The position numbers and the translations under genes are program-made. The notes beneath the pieces are model-generated. The model was not told the origin of the DNA and made no database searches. It worked only from the letters and a program-made list of their open reading frames with translations. Source: Amycolatopsis alkalitolerans (GTDB lineage: Bacteria > Actinomycetota > Actinomycetes > Mycobacteriales > Pseudonocardiaceae). From it: a stretch of DNA of 64,000 bases. Shown piece after piece: positions 1 through 8,155 of this stretch (position 1 is its first letter; the number at the start of each line of letters is the position of its first letter). The stretch lies in NCBI RefSeq assembly GCF_006152065.1, contig NZ_VDFW01000013.1:95217-159216 (forward strand), in the 5' to 3' direction.

Positions 1-1693
1 CGAGGCCGGGCACGCGTGCACCGCAGGCGGCGTCGAGGTAGGCGGCCGCCATCCGCCAGGGCTGCTTGATCGCCGCCGTCCCGCCCGGCATCGGCACCGG
101 CGCGAGATGTCCCACCCTGGTGAACTCCGCGCGGCCGGCGAGCAGGAACTCGCCACCCCAGATCGTGCCGTCCGTCCCGTACCCGAGCCCGTCGAACGCC
201 ACGCCGAGCACGGGGCCGTCCTCGCCGTTGTCGGCCAGGCACGACGCGATATGCGCGTGATGGTGCTGCACCCCGGCCAGTTCGACGCCGTCCCGTTCGA
301 GGGCGTACTTCGTGGACAGGTACTCCGGGTGCAGATCGTGCGCGACGAGCGCGGGGTGCACGTCGAACAGCCGCTGGAAATGCTCGATGCCCTCGGTGAA
401 CGACCGCAGCGTCTCGTAGTTCTCCAGATCCCCGATATGGTGCGACAGGAACGCGCGCCGGTCCTTGGCGAGGCAGAAGGTGTTCTTCAGTTCCGCCCCG
501 CAGGCCAGGATGTGCCGGGGGAACTCGCCGCGCACCGGCTCGGGCACGAACCCGCGTGAGCGCCGCATCAGCTGCCGGCGGGCGCGGAAGGGGCGGACCA
601 CGGAGTCGTCGGTGCGGATGTGGATCGCGCGGTCGTGCACCAGGAACGCGTCGGCGATCCGCCCCAGCCGCGCCCGCACCTCGTCGTCCCGGTACGCGAT
701 CGGCTCGTCGGAGACGTTGCCGCTGGTCAGCACGATCGGGCGGGAGATGCCGGCCAGCAGGAGATGGTGCAGCGGAGTGAAGGGCAGCATCACCCCCAGC
801 CGCCGGTTGCCCGGCGCGACCGAATCCGCGACGTCCGCGCCCGGACGCCGGGGCAGCAGTACGATCGGCCGCCGCCGGTCGGTCAGCAGCCGTTCCGCGA
901 GTGCGTCCACTTCGCACAGTGCGGCCGCCGCCGCGAGATCGGGCACCATGACCGCGAAAGGCTTGTCCTCGCGGTGTTTCCGGGATCGCAGGCGCCGGGC
1001 GGCCGCCTCGTTCGTCGCGTCCACCGCCAGGTGGTACCCGCCGAGCCCCTTGACCGCGACCACCTGCCCGGCGCGCAACATGTCCACAGTGGACGATATC
1101 GGCTCCCCGGCGGCGCCGAGCAGGCGCAGTGTGGGGCCGCACGCGGGGCAGCACACCGGCTGCGCGTGGAACCGGCGGTCGGCCGGGTCGTGGTACTCGC
1201 GCGCGCAGTCCTCGCACATCGGGAACGGCGCCATCGTCGTCGACGGCCGGTCGTAGGGCACCGACTCGACGATGGTGAACCGCGGCCCGCAGTTCGTGCA
1301 GTTGACGAACGGGTACCGGAAGCGCCGGTCGCCGGGGTCACGCAGTTCACGCAGGCAGTCCTCGCACGTCGCGCTGTCCGCGGAGACCAGCGTCCGCGCG
1401 CCGTCACCGGGCAGGCTCGGCACGATCCGGAACCCGGTCTCGCCGAGCCGGGTGATCTCCCGCGCGCTCACCCGCTCGACGACGGCGAGCCGGGGCGCCT
1501 GCTCGCGCATCGCGACCAGGAAGTCCGCGACCGCCTGCCGCCCGCCCTCGATCTCGGCGAAAACGCCGGCGGCGTCGTTGCCGACATGCCCGGCGAGCCC
1601 GAACCGGCCGGCGAGCGTCTGCACGAAGGGCCGGAACCCGACCCCCTGCACGACCCCGTCGACGCGGACGGCGACACGGACGCTGTCACTCAC
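1..1693 (-). CDS. hypF: [NiFe] hydrogenase maturation carbamoyltransferase HypF (3' end outside window)
   Basis: HypF makes the thiocarbamate on HypE from carbamoyl phosphate and ATP, the precursor of the cyanide ligands of [NiFe] hydrogenases; it is cytosolic. Read from a GTG at 1693, the protein starts with an acylphosphatase domain (VQGVGFRPF, about residues 15-23). Two zinc-finger-like C-x2-C pairs follow (CEDC / CTNC, then CEDC / CPAC, residues about 110-185). A YrdC-like domain comes next (KGLGGYHLAVDA, about 205), then the Kae1-like domain with the metal motif HHAHIAS (near residue 476). About 564 codons are in the window and the family is about 750, so the C-terminus lies beyond the left edge. 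A hydrogenase operon may lie to the left, but none is visible here. Confidence 0.93.
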   Translation of the reverse strand, partial: MSDSVRVAVRVDGVVQGVGFRPFVQTLAGRFGLAGHVGNDAAGVFAEIEGGRQAVADFLVAMREQAPRLAVVERVSAREITRLGETGFRIVPSLPGDGARTLVSADSATCEDCLRELRDPGDRRFRYPFVNCTNCGPRFTIVESVPYDRPSTTMAPFPMCEDCAREYHDPADRRFHAQPVCCPACGPTLRLLGAAGEPISSTVDMLRAGQVVAVKGLGGYHLAVDATNEAAARRLRSRKHREDKPFAVMVPDLAAAAALCEVDALAERLLTDRRRPIVLLPRRPGADVADSVAPGNRRLGVMLPFTPLHHLLLAGISRPIVLTSGNVSDEPIAYRDDEVRARLGRIADAFLVHDRAIHIRTDDSVVRPFRARRQLMRRSRGFVPEPVRGEFPRHILACGAELKNTFCLAKDRRAFLSHHIGDLENYETLRSFTEGIEHFQRLFDVHPALVAHDLHPEYLSTKYALERDGVELAGVQHHHAHIASCLADNGEDGPVLGVAFDGLGYGTDGTIWGGEFLLAGRAEFTRVGHLAPVPMPGGTAAIKQPWRMAAAYLDAACGARVPGL

Positions 1694-1813
1694 ATCCCGA
1701 GTCTGCCCCGGGCCGTTCGTCCCGTCGAGCGACGGTGTTTGGGCAGGGGACCAGGAGCGTCTTGCGGCGAGGACATCGCGTCGGCGACCCTGGTGAGCTG
1801 GAAAGGGGACGCG

Positions 1814-2581
1814 ATGAACTCGGCGCGGATGGCTCTGCATGCCGTGCGGCTGCTGGCTTCGCGCGGCACCCTCACCGTCACCGAACTCGCCCGCGAGCTG
1901 GGCGTCGCCCCCTCGACCGCGCACCGGGTGCTGGCCAACTGCGTGGTCTCGGGGTTCGCGCGGCAGGAGCACGGCGGCGGCCCGTACCTCCCGGCGGAGG
2001 CGATGCACGAGATCACGCTCAGCATCACCTCGGCGGTGACCCTGCGCGACGCGGCCGGCGTCCAGCTCGCCGAGCTTCGCGAGCGGACCGGGCTCACCAC
2101 CAGCGTGATGGTGCTCGAAGGCTCGGGTGCCCGCTTCGTGCAGTCGCTGGAGGGTTCGGGTCCCCGGCGCGCCACGGCCCGGCTGGGCCGCGTCCTGCCC
2201 GCGCACTGCACCTCCGGTGGCAAGGCGATGCTCGCGTTCTGCTCGGCCGGGGATCTCGACCGGCGGTTCCCCGGGCACCGGCTGGCGGGCGTCACCGGCC
2301 GCTCGATCACCGACTGGGAGTGCCTGCTGCGCGAGTTCGCCCGGATCCGGCTGCGTGGCTGGGCCGCGAACATCGGCGAGAGCGACCGCGCGGTCACGGG
2401 CATCGGCGCGCCGATCCTGCTCGGCAGCGGCGAACCCGCCGCCGCGGTCACCCTGGCCGCGTCCGCGAGCCACGTCCGCACCCGCGCCGAGATCGAACCG
2501 TTCCTCGAACCCCTGCTGGACGCCGCGACCACGATCCAGACGCTGCTGCGTGGCAGCCGGACCGTGCGGCCTTCCGCATAG
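1814..2581 (+). CDS. IclR-family transcriptional regulator
   Basis: This 255-residue protein has the IclR layout. An N-terminal winged helix-turn-helix spans about residues 5-65 (ELARELGVAPSTAHRVL is the recognition region). The C-terminal effector domain contains the usual small-molecule pocket segments (AHCTSGGKAMLAF; GWAANIGESDRAVTGIGAPI). ATG 1814 is preceded by GAAAGGGG at a fitting distance. The gene diverges from hypF (120 bp gap) and points at the NTF2-like and carotenoid-oxygenase pair, so control of that pair is plausible. The inducer is unknown; aromatic or aryl-alkene compounds would fit the target genes, by inference only. Confidence 0.88.
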   Translation: MNSARMALHAVRLLASRGTLTVTELARELGVAPSTAHRVLANCVVSGFARQEHGGGPYLPAEAMHEITLSITSAVTLRDAAGVQLAELRERTGLTTSVMVLEGSGARFVQSLEGSGPRRATARLGRVLPAHCTSGGKAMLAFCSAGDLDRRFPGHRLAGVTGRSITDWECLLREFARIRLRGWAANIGESDRAVTGIGAPILLGSGEPAAAVTLAASASHVRTRAEIEPFLEPLLDAATTIQTLLRGSRTVRPSA

Positions 2582-2666
2582 CGGAACGACCTCCGGCGCC
2601 GCTTGCCTGTCCGGGCGGCCCGCGCTGTTGTTCGAGGTGAGGTGGCACCGAATCGAAGGAGATCCC

Positions 2667-3341
2667 GTGTCGAGCACCGAGGAGCTGGCGAAGACGGTGG
2701 CCGAGCTGGCGGACCGGGTCCGGTCGCTGGAGGCGGCGGCCGAGATCCGCGCCCTGCACCACAAGTACGGCTACTACCTGGACAAGTGCCTCTACGAGGA
2801 GGTCGTCGACCTGTACAGCGCGGACGGCGAAGTGGTGTTCATCGGCGGGGTGTACCGCGGCCGCGCAGGCGTGGAGCGGCTGTACCTGGGGCGGTTCCGG
2901 CAGCGGTTCACCCGCGGGCACAACGGGCCGGTCCGCGGGTTCCTGCTCGACCACATCATGATGCAGGACGTGGTGACCGTGGCGCCGGACGGGCGCACGG
3001 CAAAGGCCCGCATCCGCACGCTGATGCAGGCCGGAGTCCACGAATCCGCGCCCGAGCTGCGTGAGCGCGTGTCGTTCGAGCAGTGGTGGGAGGGCGGGGT
3101 CTACGAGAACGAGTACGTGCTCGAAGGCGGCGTCTGGAAGATCAAGCGGCTGGGCTACCACCCGTTCTGGCACGCCGACTACGAGCTGGGCTGGGCGCGT
3201 ACCGCCCCGATGTCGCATCTGATCCCGAAGAAGACCTACCCGGAGGACCCGCTCGGCCCCGACGAGCTGATCGAGGGCTTCGAGTTCTTCCCCGGCACCG
3301 ACGTCGTGCCGTTCCACTACCCGCATCCCACCCGGCCATGA
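2667..3341 (+). CDS. SnoaL/NTF2-like fold protein (224 aa)
   Basis: The product looks like a SnoaL-like or ring-hydroxylating-dioxygenase-small-subunit-like cone fold. It has an N-terminal helix (about residues 1-30), then AAEIRALHHKYGYYLDKCLYEE at the start of the fold, and several Trp/Tyr-rich strands ending in VWKIKRLGYHPFW. Proteins of this group act as dehydratases, isomerases or unknown hydrolases on aromatic acids. GTG 2667 follows the ribosome-binding site GAAGGAGA. The stop overlaps the start of the carotenoid-oxygenase gene (ATGA), so the two are translationally coupled and probably act in one pathway. A catalytic function cannot be read from the sequence. Confidence 0.75.
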   Translation: MSSTEELAKTVAELADRVRSLEAAAEIRALHHKYGYYLDKCLYEEVVDLYSADGEVVFIGGVYRGRAGVERLYLGRFRQRFTRGHNGPVRGFLLDHIMMQDVVTVAPDGRTAKARIRTLMQAGVHESAPELRERVSFEQWWEGGVYENEYVLEGGVWKIKRLGYHPFWHADYELGWARTAPMSHLIPKKTYPEDPLGPDELIEGFEFFPGTDVVPFHYPHPTRP

Positions 3342-4789
3342 CCCCGCCCACCCGTTTCCCCGACGACCCGCTGTTCGCCGGGTTCAACGCGCCGGTCCGC
3401 GTCGAGGCCGACATCTACGATCTCGAGGTCTCGCAAGGACAGGTGCCCGAACAGCTCGACGGCACCTACTACCGGGTGGTCGCGGACCGGCAGTGGCCGC
3501 CGAAGGTGGACCACGACATCGGGTTCAACGCCGACGGCATGGTGATGTCGTTCCGGTTCACCCGCGGCCACGTGGACTTCAAGAGCCGGTACGTGCGCAC
3601 GCCGCGGTTCGAAGCCGAGCGCACGGCGCGGCGGGCGCTGTTCGGCGCGTACCGCAACGCGTTCACCGACGATCCCTCGGTGCTCGGGGTGAACCGGACC
3701 CTGGCCAACACCAACGTGTTCTGGCACGGCGGGAAGCTATTGGCGTCCAAAGAGGACGGACCGCCGATCCGGATCGACCCGGACACGCTGGAAACCGCCG
3801 GGGTGCACACCTTCGACGGGGCGCTGAGCTCGCCGACCTCGACCGCGCACCCGAAGTTCGACCCCCGCACCGGCGAAATGGTCTTCTTCGGCTACGCCGC
3901 GAAAGGCGAAGGCACGCCCGACATCGTCTACTACGAGGCCGACCGCGCCGGGAACCTGATTCATGAAACCTGGTTCCAGGCCCCGTATTCGAGTATGGTG
4001 CACGATTTCGCGGTGACCCAGAACTTCGTGGTGTTCCCGATCATCCCGCTCACCGGCGACCTCGACCGCATCCGCAGGGGGCAGCCGCTGTTCGCGTGGG
4101 ATCCGGGCAAGGACGTCTATCTCGGCGTGCTGCCGCGCAAGGGCCGGGTCGAGGATCTGCGCTGGTACCGCGGGGGTACGCGGTTCGCCAGCCACATCCT
4201 CGGCGCGTTCGACGACGGCAGGCACATCCACCTCGACACCCCGGTGTCGGAGACGAACTACTTCCCGTTCTTCCCGGACCTCTCCGGCGCGCCTGTCGAT
4301 CCGGAGAAGACCAAGGGTTACCTGTCCCGGTGGACGATCGACACCCAGGGTGAGTCGACCATGTTCACCGAAGAGCGGCTCACCGGGCACGCGGGCGAGT
4401 TCCCGAGGATGGACGACCGGTTCGAGACACTGCCGTACTCGTGGGGCGTGCTGGGCATGTACGACGTGCCGGGGGAGCGCAGGCCCGGTCGCGGGTTCCG
4501 CTGGGTGGGCACCGTCGACCTCGCGCGCAAGCGCACGGCCACGCATTACGTCGGCGACGCCTCGTCGGCCGGGGAGCCCCTGTTCGTTCCGGCGCACGAC
4601 GAGGCCGGGCACGGCGAGGGCTATGTGATGGTGGTGGTCGGGCGGCACGACGAGATGCGCAGCGACCTGCTCATCCTCGACGCCGCCCGCATCGGCGCGC
4701 CACCGGTCGCGACGGTGAAGCTGCCGATCCGGATCGCCTACGGCCTGCACGGCAACTGGGTGCCACGCACCGAGCTCGAGCGTGCCTGA
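3338..4789 (+). CDS. Carotenoid oxygenase family dioxygenase (lignostilbene/carotenoid cleavage type)
   Basis: This 483-residue non-heme iron enzyme belongs to the family that cleaves C=C bonds in carotenoids, apocarotenoids or stilbenoids with O2. The four histidines expected to bind Fe(II) in the seven-bladed propeller are visible at about residues 170 (TAHPKFD), 222 (MVHDFAV), 286 (ASHILGA) and 471 (GLHGNWVP). The length is typical of bacterial lignostilbene dioxygenases. The start overlaps the stop of the NTF2-like gene. No carotenoid biosynthesis genes lie nearby and the neighbours look catabolic, so an aryl-alkene (stilbene-type) substrate is more likely than a carotenoid; this is inference. 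Confidence 0.9.
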   Translation: MTPPTRFPDDPLFAGFNAPVRVEADIYDLEVSQGQVPEQLDGTYYRVVADRQWPPKVDHDIGFNADGMVMSFRFTRGHVDFKSRYVRTPRFEAERTARRALFGAYRNAFTDDPSVLGVNRTLANTNVFWHGGKLLASKEDGPPIRIDPDTLETAGVHTFDGALSSPTSTAHPKFDPRTGEMVFFGYAAKGEGTPDIVYYEADRAGNLIHETWFQAPYSSMVHDFAVTQNFVVFPIIPLTGDLDRIRRGQPLFAWDPGKDVYLGVLPRKGRVEDLRWYRGGTRFASHILGAFDDGRHIHLDTPVSETNYFPFFPDLSGAPVDPEKTKGYLSRWTIDTQGESTMFTEERLTGHAGEFPRMDDRFETLPYSWGVLGMYDVPGERRPGRGFRWVGTVDLARKRTATHYVGDASSAGEPLFVPAHDEAGHGEGYVMVVVGRHDEMRSDLLILDAARIGAPPVATVKLPIRIAYGLHGNWVPRTELERA

Positions 4790-4820
4790 TCCCGGACCGC
4801 GCGGGTGCCCGAGCAGGCCG

Positions 4821-4952
4821 AAGCGTGGTCATCACCTCGATCGCCTCGGGGAAGTTCTCCCCGGTGACCTTGTGGCGGTTGTTGAGCACGCCGACGCCGA
4901 GCGGTTTGGTCAGCGAAAGCGGCTGCCCGGCACGCCCGGAGTCGTTGCGCGC
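4821..4952 (-). pseudogene. selD: Fragment of selenide, water dikinase (selD)
   Basis: On the minus strand about 44 codons read as an internal SelD segment. LTKPLGVGVLNNRHK is followed by GENFPEAIEVMTTL, which resembles the conserved SelD stretch around the TKPLG(T/V)G motif. Homology ends abruptly on both sides and there is no start or room for the remaining 250 or so residues, so this is a relic. SelD makes selenophosphate for selenocysteine and selenouridine. The fragment fills most of the gap between the carotenoid oxygenase and CapA-like genes. The identification rests on motif memory. Confidence 0.6.
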
Positions 4953-5035
4953 AAGCGGTCGTGATGCGGCCGTCCGGCCCTTCCGTCGCTGCGCCGGACG
5001 GGTGACTGGAGGAGCGCCCGCGGCCGAATGGCACC

Positions 5036-6154
5036 ATGCGGCGCATGCGCGTGCGCCGGCTCCTCACGACCCTGGCCGTCGTGCCGGTGGTGGCCGCCTG
5101 CACGGCAGGCGTCGAGCAGGCACCGGCGCCGGCCCCGCCGACCGCGGCCGGTGCCGCCGCCGATCCCGGATTTACCGTCGTGGCGAGCGGGGACGTGCTG
5201 ATCCATCCCGAACTCACCGCGCAAGCCACCGAGGACGGCCACGGGCGGCGCGACTACCAGCCGATGCTCGCCGGGATCCGCGATGTCGTCAGCCGGGCCG
5301 ATCTCGCCATCTGCCACCTCGAGACCCCGCTGGCGCCCGAGAACGGGCCGTTCAAGGGTTATCCGGACTTCAGCGCTCCGCCGGAGATCGCGACCGCGAT
5401 CGCCGCCACCGGCTACGACGACTGCTCCACCGCGTCGAACCACACCCTCGACCAGGGTACGGGCGGGATCGACCGCACCCTGGACGATCTCGACGCGGCG
5501 GGCATCCGGCACACCGGTTCGGCCCGCTCGGCGCCGGAAGCGCACACACCGCTGATCCTCGACGTGCACGGCGTGAAGGTCGGGCACGTTTCGTTCAGCT
5601 TCGGGTTCAACGGCCGGATACCGTCAGCGCCCTGGCTCGCGAACACCCTTGACGTGAGCGCCGTCCTCGACGCCGCGAGAGCCGCACGCGCCGCCGGGGC
5701 CCAGGTCGTGATCGTGAGCCTGCACTGGGGGGTGGAGTACCAGCAGACCGCGACGGCCGACCAGCGGCGCATCGCGCGGCAGGTGCTCGCCGACCCGGCC
5801 GTCGACCTGATCATCGGGCACCATGCGCATGTCGTGCAGCCCTTCGAGAAGATCGACGGCAAGTGGGTCGCCTACGGTCTCGGCAATTCGATCGCGCGCC
5901 ATTCGGAGCCGCGCGGCACGACCGAGGAAGGCGTCATCGCCCGCTTTCATTTCGCGCCGTCGGGATCCGGCTGGACCGTCGACCGCGCCGAGTACGTGCC
6001 CACCGTCATCGACCTGGGCCCGCCGGTCCGGCTGCGCACCGCGAGCAGCCCGGAACTGGACCGCGCTCGGGCGGCGAAAGCGTTGCAGGACACCGACTCC
6101 GTCGTGCTCAGCCGGGGCGCCGGGCAGGCCGGTCTCACCCGCGCCGCGGGCTGA
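5036..6154 (+). CDS. CapA-family (poly-gamma-glutamate synthesis type) lipoprotein metallophosphatase
   Basis: The first 22 residues are a lipoprotein signal peptide (RR near the N-terminus, hydrophobic core, lipobox VAAC), so the mature protein should be anchored outside the membrane. The rest is a CapA metallophosphatase-like fold: GDVLIH (about residue 52), CHLETPLA, ASNHTLDQG with the typical SNH, SLHWGVEY, and IIGHHAHVVQP with GNS further on. CapA proteins are tied to capsule or poly-gamma-glutamate export, but lone actinobacterial copies have no proven role. No capB, capC or ligase gene is nearby. ATG 5045 is an alternative start. Confidence 0.85.
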   Translation: MRRMRVRRLLTTLAVVPVVAACTAGVEQAPAPAPPTAAGAAADPGFTVVASGDVLIHPELTAQATEDGHGRRDYQPMLAGIRDVVSRADLAICHLETPLAPENGPFKGYPDFSAPPEIATAIAATGYDDCSTASNHTLDQGTGGIDRTLDDLDAAGIRHTGSARSAPEAHTPLILDVHGVKVGHVSFSFGFNGRIPSAPWLANTLDVSAVLDAARAARAAGAQVVIVSLHWGVEYQQTATADQRRIARQVLADPAVDLIIGHHAHVVQPFEKIDGKWVAYGLGNSIARHSEPRGTTEEGVIARFHFAPSGSGWTVDRAEYVPTVIDLGPPVRLRTASSPELDRARAAKALQDTDSVVLSRGAGQAGLTRAAG

Positions 6155-6155
6155 C

Positions 6156-6304
6156 TACCCGGACTGGCGTTCGCAGTGGCGCTTGAGCCCCGCGCCCTCC
6201 ATCTCGACATACCGCCGGGAGCGGGCACCGGTGAGCAGGGACAGCACGGGCGCGAGCAGCCCGGCCATCTCGAGCGTCAGCGACACGCGGCAGCCTTCGC
6301 CGGT
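6156..6304 (-). pseudogene. 3' remnant of an SRPBCC (polyketide cyclase/dehydrase-like) gene
   Basis: Directly after the stop of the DinB-like gene, and in the same minus-strand frame, about 48 codons continue to a TAG. They read CRVSLTLEMAGLLAPVLS then RYVEMEGAGLKRHCE, which resembles the C-terminal helix of SRPBCC proteins such as polyketide cyclases and START-like toxins. There is no start codon or N-terminal part. It could be the tail of a gene whose front was replaced or deleted; the match is short. Confidence 0.45.
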
Positions 6305-6832
6305 TCAGCCCATCGACTTCGCGCCGTCCAGTGACTCGCGGATGATGTCGGCGTGGCCGGCGTGCTGGGCGGTCTCGGCGATGATGTGCAGCAGGGCGCG
6401 GCGGGCGGACCACTCGGCGCTGGGCTCGAACCACGGCGCCTTCGGCAGCGGGTGCGCGGCATCGAGGTCCGGCAGGGTCGCCACCAGCTCATCGGTGCGC
6501 CGGGCCACCTCGGCGTACTCGGCCAGCACGCCGGCGAGGGTTTCCCCGGGCAGCATCCGGAACTCGTTCGCGCGTGCCGCGAAGTCCGCCTCGGTCATGG
6601 CGCTGAAGTCGGGCATCGCGGACGGGCCCTCGACGATGAACCGTGCCCAGCCCCGCTCCACCGACGCGACGTGCTTGATCAGGCCGCCGAGACACAGTTC
6701 GCTCACCGTGGTGCGCCGCCCGGCCTCTTCGTCGGTCAGGTCGCGGGTGGTGAACCGCAGGAAATGCCGCTGCTTGGCCAGCGCCTCCAGCAGGTCGGCG
6801 CGCTCGCCGGTGAGGGTCTCCGTGCTGGTCAT
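6305..6832 (-). CDS. DinB-like (DUF664) four-helix-bundle protein
   Basis: This 175-residue protein has a DinB/DUF664-type bundle. The metal-ligand histidines fit the family: LIKHVASVERGW (about residues 52-63) and the C-terminal HIIAETAQHAGHADIIRE (about 150-167). Such proteins bind a divalent metal and are linked to thiol-dependent reactions (mycothiol or bacillithiol transferases) or to unknown roles. ATG 6832 has GAAAGG eight bases upstream. It is divergent from the WYL regulator with a 92-bp gap that contains a perfect dyad, so that regulator probably controls it. Confidence 0.82.
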   Translation of the reverse strand: MTSTETLTGERADLLEALAKQRHFLRFTTRDLTDEEAGRRTTVSELCLGGLIKHVASVERGWARFIVEGPSAMPDFSAMTEADFAARANEFRMLPGETLAGVLAEYAEVARRTDELVATLPDLDAAHPLPKAPWFEPSAEWSARRALLHIIAETAQHAGHADIIRESLDGAKSMG

Positions 6833-6880
6833 GGTCTTCACCTTTCGTCGTGCTGTGCCGTCGAAGACCACGTTAACGAT

Positions 6881-6907
6881 CATTGCGGCCACTTTCTGAC
6901 CGCAATG
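6881..6907. promoter_or_regulatory. Perfect dyad CATTGCGG-N11-CCGCAATG, likely operator of the WYL regulator
   Basis: The arms at 6881-6888 and 6900-6907 are exact inverted complements in the gap between the DinB-like gene and the WYL regulator, 17 bp upstream of the regulator start. The placement fits autoregulation and control of the divergent gene. Binding is inferred. Confidence 0.5.
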
Positions 6908-6924
6908 GGGGGAGAATCGGCAAT

Positions 6925-7902
6925 ATGGCCAACACCAGTTCCCGCACGCTGCGGCTGCTGTCTCTGCTGCAGACGCACCGCTACTGGCCGGGTACCGAAC
7001 TCGCCGACCGGCTCGGGGTTTCCGCGAGGACGCTGCGCCGGGACGTGGACCGGTTGCGGGAGCTGGGCTATCCCGTCGAGGCGCGGCGTGGGATCGACGG
7101 CGGCTACCAGCTGGCCGCGGGCGCCGCGTTACCGCCGCTGGTGATCGACGACGAGGAGGCGGTCGCGCTGACGGTGTGCCTGCAGGCGGCGACACAAGGC
7201 GCGGTCGAGGGGATCGCGGAGTCCTCGGTGAAGGTGCTGGCGAAGGTCGCGCAGGTGCTGCCGGTGCGGTTGCGGCGCCGCGTCGAAGCCCTGCGGGCGA
7301 TGACCGTGCGGGCCGGCTGGGACGGCGCGCCGGCGACGGGCGTCGATCCGGGGCTGCTCACCGACATCGCGCTGGCCTGCCGGGACGCCGAGCGCCTCCG
7401 GTTCGCCTACACCGCCGCGAACGGGCGGCGCACCGACCGTGAGGTCGAACCGCACCGGCTGGTTTCGCTCGGGCGCCGGTGGTACCTCGTCGCCTACGAC
7501 CTGACCCGGCACGACTGGCGCAGCTTCCGGCTGGACCGGCTCACCGGTCCGGCCGGTACGGGCGCGAGGTTCCGGCCGCGGGACCTGCCGGGCGGCGACG
7601 CCGCGGCGTTCGTCCGGGCCGGCATCGGGAACCTGCCCATGCCGTACCAGGTGGAGGCTGTGATCGCCGCGCCCGAGGAAACGGTCCGGGCCCGGATCGG
7701 CCGGTGGAGCACCGTGGAGGCGATCGACGAGACACATACGCGGGTCCGCGTCACCACGGACTCACTGGAGTGGCCCCTCATGGCGCTGGGTGTGGTGGAC
7801 GCCGAGTTCCGCGTGGTGTCGCCGCCCGAACTGCGCGACCGCGTCCGGGACTGGGGCGCGCGGTTCGGCCGCGCCGCGGCCGAGGCGCCGGTCAGCCGGT
7901 GA
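6925..7902 (+). CDS. YafY-type transcriptional regulator (HTH + WYL domain)
   Basis: This 325-residue protein has an N-terminal HTH_11 domain (ELADRLGVSARTLRRDVDRL, about residues 20-40). A WYL domain follows with the RWYLVAYD (about 190) and FRLDRL (about 205) signatures, then a C-terminal WCX extension. WYL domains sense ligands, sometimes nucleic acids, in stress or metabolic control. The start was placed at ATG 6925 (MANTSSRT) because a purine-rich GGGGGGAG precedes it; an upstream in-frame start lies within the dyad. It is divergent from the DinB-like gene, its most likely target. Confidence 0.87.
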   Translation: MANTSSRTLRLLSLLQTHRYWPGTELADRLGVSARTLRRDVDRLRELGYPVEARRGIDGGYQLAAGAALPPLVIDDEEAVALTVCLQAATQGAVEGIAESSVKVLAKVAQVLPVRLRRRVEALRAMTVRAGWDGAPATGVDPGLLTDIALACRDAERLRFAYTAANGRRTDREVEPHRLVSLGRRWYLVAYDLTRHDWRSFRLDRLTGPAGTGARFRPRDLPGGDAAAFVRAGIGNLPMPYQVEAVIAAPEETVRARIGRWSTVEAIDETHTRVRVTTDSLEWPLMALGVVDAEFRVVSPPELRDRVRDWGARFGRAAAEAPVSR

Positions 7903-8155
7903 CGGCGTTGTCCGCCCCACAGCCAGCCGCGCGAACGCCGACGTGACACCCCAGGTGCCACCCGAGACCAGCACCACCGCGGCCGCGAGCGTGAAAGGGA
8001 TCGCCGGCTGGCCGCCGCCGACCGCGAAGGGCGTCCCGGACGCGCACGCGCCGCCGAACTGCAGGCACCGGACGATCTTGCCGCCAATCCGCCTCACTCT
8101 GGGAGCCTTGCCGGATGGCGGCCCGCGGGCCATGCTGGCTCGCGGGGGTGGCGCC
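7903..8155. other. Intergenic stretch without a convincing gene
   Basis: No start, ribosome-binding site or recognised motif was found. A minus-strand frame reads a hydrophobic run (FTLAAAVVLVSG) that could be a decayed membrane protein, but it overlaps the WYL gene and has no clear homologue. Confidence 0.3.

Noticed and set aside
7903..8155. Possible decayed membrane protein on the minus strand
   Set aside because: A single hydrophobic run in a frame overlapping the WYL gene; no start or homologous motif.
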